From Paramecium pentaurelia (Eukaryota > Ciliophora > Oligohymenophorea > Peniculida > Parameciidae): a stretch of 64,000 nucleotides of DNA. The notes beneath the pieces were generated by a model. It saw nothing but the letters and a program-made list of their open reading frames with translations, was not told the origin of the DNA and ran no database searches. The translations under genes and the position numbers were made by a program. Of the stretch, positions 56,553 through 64,000 are shown piece after piece. The stretch is from positions 910,499-974,498 of the forward strand of contig CAJJDO010000004.1 in NCBI GenBank assembly GCA_905183005.1, in the 5' to 3' direction. Each line of letters starts with the position of its first letter. The first letter of the stretch is position 1.

Positions 56553-57727
56553 TTATAAATAAATGAAATTTAAACTAGCAATAATCTTTAACTTATTAAT
56601 CTTACTTAATACATTTACTATATCAAATACAATAATGCAAATTCGAAAAATTTCAATCATAAACAGATTGTTAGAATCAATTTAACAATTATATATGAAA
56701 TTCAGAAAAATGCGTCATCAATTCTAATAAATCTGATATGGTTAATTTATAATGACATATTGTAATGCATTTACAGAATCTGAATGTCTATCGATAGTTT
56801 TTTGTGCATGAATAAATAAAGTTTGTGAACAATTCTCAAATTGTTCTTAATATTACTATTCAGAGTATAACAGACTGTTAATAGGTTTCAAAGTAATGTT
56901 CATGAAATGGATTTGATTGTATAGATATAAGTAATTGGGCTGATTACAAAAATGAGACAGGATGATTTAAAAATTAAAAGAATGTCTTATGTAATTGAAA
57001 TATTGATAAATGTTAAGATTTTACGAAATATAACTAATTTACTATAATACAATAATCAGATAGTAGAAAAAATTATTGAAATTTCAGTAGGAGAATAATG
57101 TTGAAAGTATAGATAATTATGAAATTAAAAATTGGTATCTTAATTTAAATGGAATAAATCATAAATATAATAATATATTTGATTAGATGATAAATGTGTC
57201 TCTCTATTATGTTTAAATTCACCTTTTACATATATTATAAATTTGTTAATTCATAATTGATTGTACAACATAACAAAATGGATGATGTATATATATAATA
57301 TAATGTTCAAATTAGAGGTTGCCAATGTTATAAATATCCATAATATAAACTATTTATATAATTAGATATAGTATTTGTTATGATTAAGCATTTATAAAAG
57401 TACATAATATATTACTACATTAAATAAAATTTGATGTATTGATATGATTGAAAATATAATTTATATATAATATTTTGATAACTCAATAAAATATTTTTAT
57501 AATATTTATTAAATGATTATTCAATAAGATCATTATTGATGCTTTAAAAAATAATTGTTTAATTAAATAATTTATGACTAAACCTACTTCATGTAGTATA
57601 TTGAATATTAATAGACAATGTATAGAAAAGGATTTATTCATTTTTATACTTTTGATTATGATATAATTTATTTTATAATATTGAATTAATAATGATTTGA
57701 ATACATATTAAATATTTATAATATTAT
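56553..57727. other. intergenic with a possible Cys-rich relic
   Basis: About 1.2 kb between convergent genes. Around 56752-56905 short open pieces read MTYCNAFTESECLSIVFC and KVCEQFSNCSQYYYSEYN, with Cys spacing like the repeats of ciliate surface or secreted proteins, but TGA interrupts them. The rest is very AT-rich with no frame of note. Confidence 0.4.
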
Positions 57728-60700
57728 TCATTCTCCTTAAAGATAGAATACCCATTATGGTAAATCACCACAGGAAATTATTAATCTTCCATTGTTGCTA
57801 GTATTAGGTACTGCTTTGTAGGTGATATTTATGCTCAATACTTTTTTACCCTAAAAATTCTAAACATTATTCTTACATCAACTTTGATAGGGGACTTAAC
57901 TGAAGAAGTAAATGCAGGATTGTCAATTCTCAAAGTGAACTCTTAAGCCTCAAAGAAAGGATTCTTAAATTCAATAGCAGGTGGTTTAGCACCTGATAAT
58001 TTATATGGACCTTTAGGTTATGGAGTTATTCCTTATCCTATCAATAGACATTGATATTCTTTAAAATAAAAATAATATATTTACCTCCACCATCAGGTGA
58101 TGTTACTACTAAAATACCTCTACTTTCATTTAAACTGCTAGGTTCATACTTTACACTTATCTAACATTCAACACCATCAAATGATTCTGATTAAGGTGCT
58201 TAGAATTGGACTTATTCACAAATAAAATCTGTTGTCTAGGCAGGTGCACCTTTAGCTTTTGGATCTATGTTCACAGGAAGAGGTTTTCCATTTGGACCCA
58301 ATTTTGTTGCATAACATGTATACATTGTAGGTTTCTTGGTGTAATTCATAAATTTAAATGGCAAGACCATTTCAGTTCCCAAAGAAGCTTTGAAATAGAG
58401 TGATCTTGACACATTCTATTGTAATCCCTATAATTTAAGAGGATAGACAAATTCTCCTAATTAAATGGATTTAATTGTTATTTTTGATTAAATATCTTAT
58501 ACTATTAAAGGTCTATATGCTATTTCAAGACCAAATTCAGATTTAGGTGGGATTACAAATTATTGAGGATTGAATGAGATACTATCTGTTTCAGCTATAA
58601 GTTAATCTTTCTTAAATTCAACAGGTTAATTGATAGGATTTTCAATAGTAATCAACTTTGTAGCAACTTCCCTAACTATAGATGCTAATTCAATTTTAGG
58701 TAATTAATCTGGTGGTTGAATGCTTAAATTCTAAAAATATAAATATTAATAAATACTATTTTAAAGAATACAAATTCTTAAGTGATAGCATTTCTAAAAT
58801 AGACTGTCACTTTATTTTATGATTATTTAAGTCCATAAATAGTGAGTTTATATTCCTTAGTACCTTCACTAGATACTTCAAAAGTATTGGCTCCATTAAG
58901 AATAATAGAAGGATCTTCAGGTTCTAATGTCCATGAGACTTCAAATCTTTGACTAGTTTTCAACCAGTTTTTCACTTACAATACTTAGGTTGTATTCTTT
59001 TTAGCTTTCATTGTTGTATCAACAGTTTATGGTAATGGTGGCAAACTCTTACCAAATAGATTATAGAGAAGTGCCTATCCATCAGGTAATGGGAAAAAGA
59101 GTGATCCTTCATGTTAATCTTATAAATTTTGTATTTAAGGATTAGAAGTCATAGTTAAAGGTTTGTAAATAACTTCATATTCAGCTTATCCATTGGCTGG
59201 AACTTCTACATATTCTTTACCTTCAAAATAATCTTTAAATTAAGGTAATAAAGCTGATACAGAAGCTTTGACTTTCCATGGTTTAGGTGTTGGATTTTTG
59301 ACAACAACTTTTTTAGAAGTAGGTACTCTTACAACAGTTTCAAATTTAACTTCTTAGATTTATTCTTTTGGTTATTCTATACATTTGCCTAATAGATTTA
59401 AATATAATGGATCTGAATTTTAGATCAAACATTTCACCTTATCAAATCTAATATCATTATCAATAGCATTTGGATGGAATGTAATTTAAAATTATAAATC
59501 TTCATGTGCTGGTAATGTTCCTGATAATGGAGTAATAGTAAAATAATTTTTACAAAATGAAGTATCCCATTAGAATTTAGCAGCAACATCTCCCAAATTA
59601 CTTAATTATACATTCTTTGTAAGTCTTGAATTAATAACAACTCCACCAAATCCTATAGTATCCTCCATCAATTTTAATTCTATTCCATGACAGGCTCCTT
59701 ATACTGTTAATAGTTTTCTCACTTCATTATTTTCAACTATCTTAAAGAATAAATCAGTCTTGAAAGAATGTAATCTCTATTATGGCTTAAAAGTTAAAGT
59801 AATTTCTTTTCTCTCTCTTGGATTAATTACAAACTCTTTCTTAGGTCTAACCTTAATGAAATATTTTTATTTTAATTCTTTTAATAAATCTTATTCAAAA
59901 ATTAAAGTTACCATCTTTTATGAATTATTCACTAAAGAAACAACTTCAGTTCCTATCTATCCTATACCATATATTCCAAAATCTACAAATTAATATTCAG
60001 TTTTTAATAAATCTAATTTCAAAGGAACACCTTCTCCTGTAAATCTCACTTCTACTTTTTACAAACCATTTATATCAAAGATCACACTTTCATCATATTT
60101 AATCAATTCTCTTGGAGTAAAAGTAATTGGAATCTACAAAACATTTAACTCTTTTGTTTATATAATTCCCTTCTTGTCCTTATGTGTTTCTATTTGAATT
60201 GGTAATAACACTTAACCTGATGGTAATTATACTCCAAAATAAGGTTTCTTTTCATACAAAGCTTCTATTGCCATAGCTTAAACATCTCTATTTCTTAATT
60301 CCAAATTTTTAGTGATTGGTAATGGTTATCTTAATACAAAACATGGACCAAAATCATATTATAAAAATGAAAATTCTACTGCTGGTTTTTTTGCAGATCC
60401 AATCAATTAGAAATTATAAGTAGGACCACTTGAAATACATAATGAAAATTGTTAATTCAATTTCTAAGGTGCTGTTGGTTAATATCGAATCTCAATATTA
60501 AATTTCTCATTCTTCTTTACTGTACCATTCTCTGGGTTGATAATCACTATATTAGATAATTATGCTGATTTTCTAACACTGAAATCGAAATTAAAGTCTC
60601 CCTAATTTTCTACTGTGATCTATTTACTGGATTTCTCATTTATATACAAATCTCCTAATTCTACAACTGTATTTTATTGAGTAACTGCTACACCATTCAA

Positions 60701-63700
60701 ATATACATTATTATGTAAAATATATCCTATTCCTTTAACATTCAAAGTTACTGGTCTTTATCTTCTCTTCACATTACATAATAGATTATAATTATATTCT
60801 CTTTCAACTTTTGGTGCAAATTAAATTTCAATAGGCTAATCTCCAAGTGCCTTAATTGTTCCTTGAACTGGAGTTATTGTAAGTGAATCACCAAATTCTG
60901 GATTGTGGAAAGATTCCTTATCAAATTAAAATGTTAATGGGACATCCTCTAAATTCTTAAGGATAACTGTTTCCTTATTTTTTCCTTAAACCAATAATGG
61001 ACCAAAATTGACCTTACCAACATTAAATATAACATTAGGCTCAACAACACTTCCAGTTATAAGGAAATATTAAGTAATATGTTCTTATGGAATTTCAAAA
61101 ACCCAATAGCTTTCATGTTATCCTTATGTATCTGGTGAATATTCAAAAATGATTTCAGATTTCTTTCCAGATAATACAACACCTTTTATAGTGATACATT
61201 TAAAGTAATTTGCATTCTGATTCTTTTCATCATCAATTCTTTTCCATTCATATTCATAACCAACTGAAGTTGGATTCACAACATAAAATCTCTTTGTATT
61301 CTTAACTTTGCATCCCAAACTCTCAAATTCTATCACATTATACTTTGCTTCCAAATCTGGTTTCTTATCTCTATAATTACTAGGTGGCAATTCAAAATGA
61401 CATATAGGTCTTTCTGCTTACCCATCTAATTCTACTATCAATTTATCTTAATTTGGATCTAAATTATCTATTGAAATGACTAATAACCTTTCATTTGATT
61501 CATCTACTTCTGTAGGACTAAATTTAATAGTAAACATCTCATCACTATTGCTAGCAATCTTACCTTACTTTGGATACACATAAAAATACCCAGGGTCTAT
61601 AGCACCAGTCTCTGCTGACACTATCTTACAATTATAATTTATTGCTATCAAAGAAGTGTTCTTTAATTTTAATTAATGAACCCTAGTTGTGTACATTAGA
61701 GTTTCTTTAAAGTAAACACTTCTCTAATCGATTTCATATTTAGCAAAATCAGCAATTGCATTCACTTTCATTGGCATACTCTTATCACTCTTATCTATAA
61801 CCTGATATTCAGGTTCAGGTAATGGATCTGATATAGGAATGTTGGCTTCTTCTCCAGGTTCAGGTTAAGGAGGTTGGATGATTTCTTACTTTGCAGCTTT
61901 CTTATCTACTTTCTTGGCTCCCTTTTTGTTTGCAGCTTCTTCAGCCAATCTCTTTGCCTCTTCCTCCTCTCTTCTCTTTATTAACCAATTATATTCAGTT
62001 AAGGTGACATATTTTGTAGTTGCCATACTATCATCCCATTCTGATTGAGTTTTCTTATTAATTTGTTTAGTATCACATTATAAGGCAAATGATTTATGGA
62101 CTATGCTTCGATTAGATTTAAATATTAATGTAATGGGCTTTGATTCTTTGGTATTCAAATGACCTTGTCTAGGAATAAAGGAAAAATCTTCACATCCTTA
62201 AGTATTCCATTAAAATCGAATTGTATTAGATCCATTATTTTTAAGGAAAAACTATATTTTCTTTTCAGTATTAATAATGCAATCACCAAATTGAACTTCA
62301 TCATCCAAATTTTCAAATACAATATCTTCTTAAAATGCTTCTCCTGTTACTGCTACTTTAGTTATTTCATAAGGATTTAATAGAGTTTACATTACAAAAT
62401 AATGTTATTTAATTCCAACATCTTTTGGAGTGAATTCAATATTAAAAGTAGCAGTTGTTTTTGGAGTTAATGAAAATGTATTTTAATCTAAAAATCTAAA
62501 ATGCTCATTAACTGCTGTCAAATCCCATTTAACTGTAGCTGGAATCTATCCATCATTTTTTAATACAATTGGCATAGTTAAAGTCTTACCTAATCTAACT
62601 CTGCCAAATTTAACAACAGGTGTTCTTTCATCTAACCAATCTTTAGGTTTTTCCAATTTCAATGTTGGTAAGGCTCCTTCTCCTCTTAAATCAAATAATA
62701 ATTTATGAGTCTTAGGACTTTGTTCTCCATTCTCAACAATGGCTTCAAAAATACCATAATATTGTGCCATTATAGTAGGTTTAAAAGCAACCTTAATATA
62801 AACACTTTCATGTGGTGCAATTTTAACTTATTTTGGAAAAACTTCAAATGCAAAATTATCATTAGGATAATTCTATCTTCTTCTTGCATCTAATTTAACA
62901 CTACATGGAATCTTATTAGGATTTGTAAGTTTAAATCTTTCAACTACTCCATCAGGAACTTTAGATGGTACCAATGTTCCAAAGCTAAATACTTTTTCTT
63001 CTATAAAGAAAACATTTGAATTAATCAAATTTGATAGATTATTAACTTAAGATTACAATACAACTTGTTCTTCAAAAATAGATTCATATGTAGTTGTACT
63101 AATACCTGGAATACAACTTTCACTTAATACTTCATATTCAATTCCATTTGGTTGATCTTCTGGATTACGATTAATAATATCTATTGCCAATTTTTATTCA
63201 TAATTTTTCTAACCTTATCCTGCAAATGTAATTTCTACTGTACAAGAAGAATCTGGTGCTATTGTACCAATACTAGGCATAATTGTCCATTAACCAATTT
63301 TCAATTATCCAGGAGGTGGATCATTCTTACCTGGTTTTGCTTATTTTTTTTCTTATTTTTTATCATCTTTCTTTGGTCCTTTCTTAGGATCTACAGGTGC
63401 CAATGAAGATGGCATAGCTTTCATTAATTCCTTTTTTTCTTAAGCTTCTTTATTTTATTAATCTAACAATTATTTTCTAAATTCTTCATTTGCATAATCA
63501 AATATAGTGAAATTGAATTCAAATTATCCTTCATTTTTGATTTCTAAATGTCTTACTTTAGATTCATTAAATTAAATAGGTCCAAAATTGATATTTTTTA
63601 ATGGATTAATTGAATATTTTGAATAAACACTATTGAATTATACATTAATAGGAACAGGTTTATAAATTTCTTATGTTTTACCTTCTAAGATCTCTAAATA

Positions 63701-64000
63701 TAAATCAGTTGTATCATTTGTAGTTTTCATTTTTATCTCTTTAACACCACAAAATCTTATTAAGATATCTTTTTATTATCCAGGATTGAGATCAGTTTCC
63801 ATAGGTTCTAATTAAAATAATTGAGGAAAGAGTTTCTTTTTAATTAAACACTTAATTTTCACCAAATATTAACCAATGTTTTTAACTTACAATACTTGAT
63901 CTTTAAAATCACCTACTTTTACACTACCAAAATCTAATATATTCTCTGGTGTTGGATATTTAATATCAACTTAAATTTAAAATGCTTCAGCATCAACATT
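57728..64000 (-). CDS. HYDIN: HYDIN, ciliary central-pair protein, C-terminal part
   Basis: The gene enters from the right edge and ends at TGA 57728-57730. Exons 64000-58757, 58730-58085, 58058-57877 and 57850-57728 (three 26-nt introns) give 2064 residues in the window; the start lies outside. The sequence is a chain of immunoglobulin-like ASH/MSP domains, each with strands of the type V.FG.V.LG......V.L.N.G: VKFGRVRLGKTLTMPIVLKN, IGFGGVVINSRLTKNVQLSN, VNFGPLLVQGKNKETVILKN and many others. One charged Lys/Glu/Ala linker (about 61850-61990) interrupts it. HYDIN is part of the C2 projection of the central pair of motile cilia, so this fits a ciliate. Loss causes immotile cilia in other species. 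Confidence 0.93.

Noticed and set aside
1..64000. CRISPR array, restriction-modification or other prokaryotic defence genes
   Set aside because: No regularly spaced repeats and no such gene families; the DNA is eukaryotic.
1..64000. Telomeric repeats or chromosome end
   Set aside because: No tandem C4A2/C3A3-type repeats occur at either end of the window.
1..64000. Unremoved internal eliminated sequences (TA-bounded)
   Set aside because: TA dinucleotides are everywhere in this AT-rich DNA, so IES remnants cannot be recognised without the micronuclear sequence.

Overview
The window is a gene-dense piece of a ciliate macronuclear genome, almost certainly Paramecium or a very close relative. 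Three things show this. (1) Only TGA ends genes: TAA and TAG occur in frame in nearly every protein, at positions where glutamine fits known families. (2) Introns are extremely short: I resolved about 61 of them, all GT...AG and 21 to 34 nt long. (3) The DNA is very AT-rich and genes lie tens to a few hundred bases apart on both strands. All exon sets given below sum to whole codons in the ciliate code; TGA was the only stop used.

Layout: 1-163 start of a gene leaving the window; 521-7313 one giant TPR-containing protein; 9130-11780 a MGGC-type lipid-anchor protein, a small helix-turn-helix protein and an unknown; 12.1-15.8 kb a basic coiled-coil protein, a methionyl-tRNA synthetase and a membrane protein that overlap or nearly touch; 16.1-18.35 kb two broken tandem paralogues; 18.5-24.3 kb a coiled-coil protein, a two-span membrane protein, a Myb/SANT protein, a TPR-like protein and another coiled-coil protein; 25.4-29.8 kb mostly unknown, Ser/Gln-rich proteins; 30.0-35.2 kb a Rab-like GTPase, DDI1, a frameshifted coiled-coil gene and an ABCG half-transporter; 35.6-43.4 kb a CDPK, a histone-H1-like protein, a NEK-type kinase, small unknowns and an HMG-box protein; 43.9-49.5 kb Mago nashi, citrate synthase, a thioredoxin-fold protein and a NOT4-like RRM protein; 50.1 kb tRNA-Val(UAC); 50.3-56.6 kb coiled-coil genes, a RING/B-box/LRR protein, a small membrane protein and a protein kinase; 57.7-64.0 kb the C-terminal 2064 residues of HYDIN, a ciliary central-pair protein.

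The assembly has two clear artefacts. At 36392 and 44764 a single N separates two identical copies of the same DNA (1076 and 1105 bp). These look like unmerged overlapping contig ends. They create a false second Mago nashi gene and false 3' fragments of the CDPK and citrate synthase genes.

The genes are ordinary eukaryotic housekeeping, signalling and ciliary genes; they do not form one pathway or operon. I found no mobile element, CRISPR array, defence island or obviously new system. The most unusual signals are local: an ATGA stop/start overlap before the synthetase gene, a possible -1 slip at an A7 run, an intron-like insert without an AG acceptor in the NOT4-like gene, and the decayed tandem paralogues.
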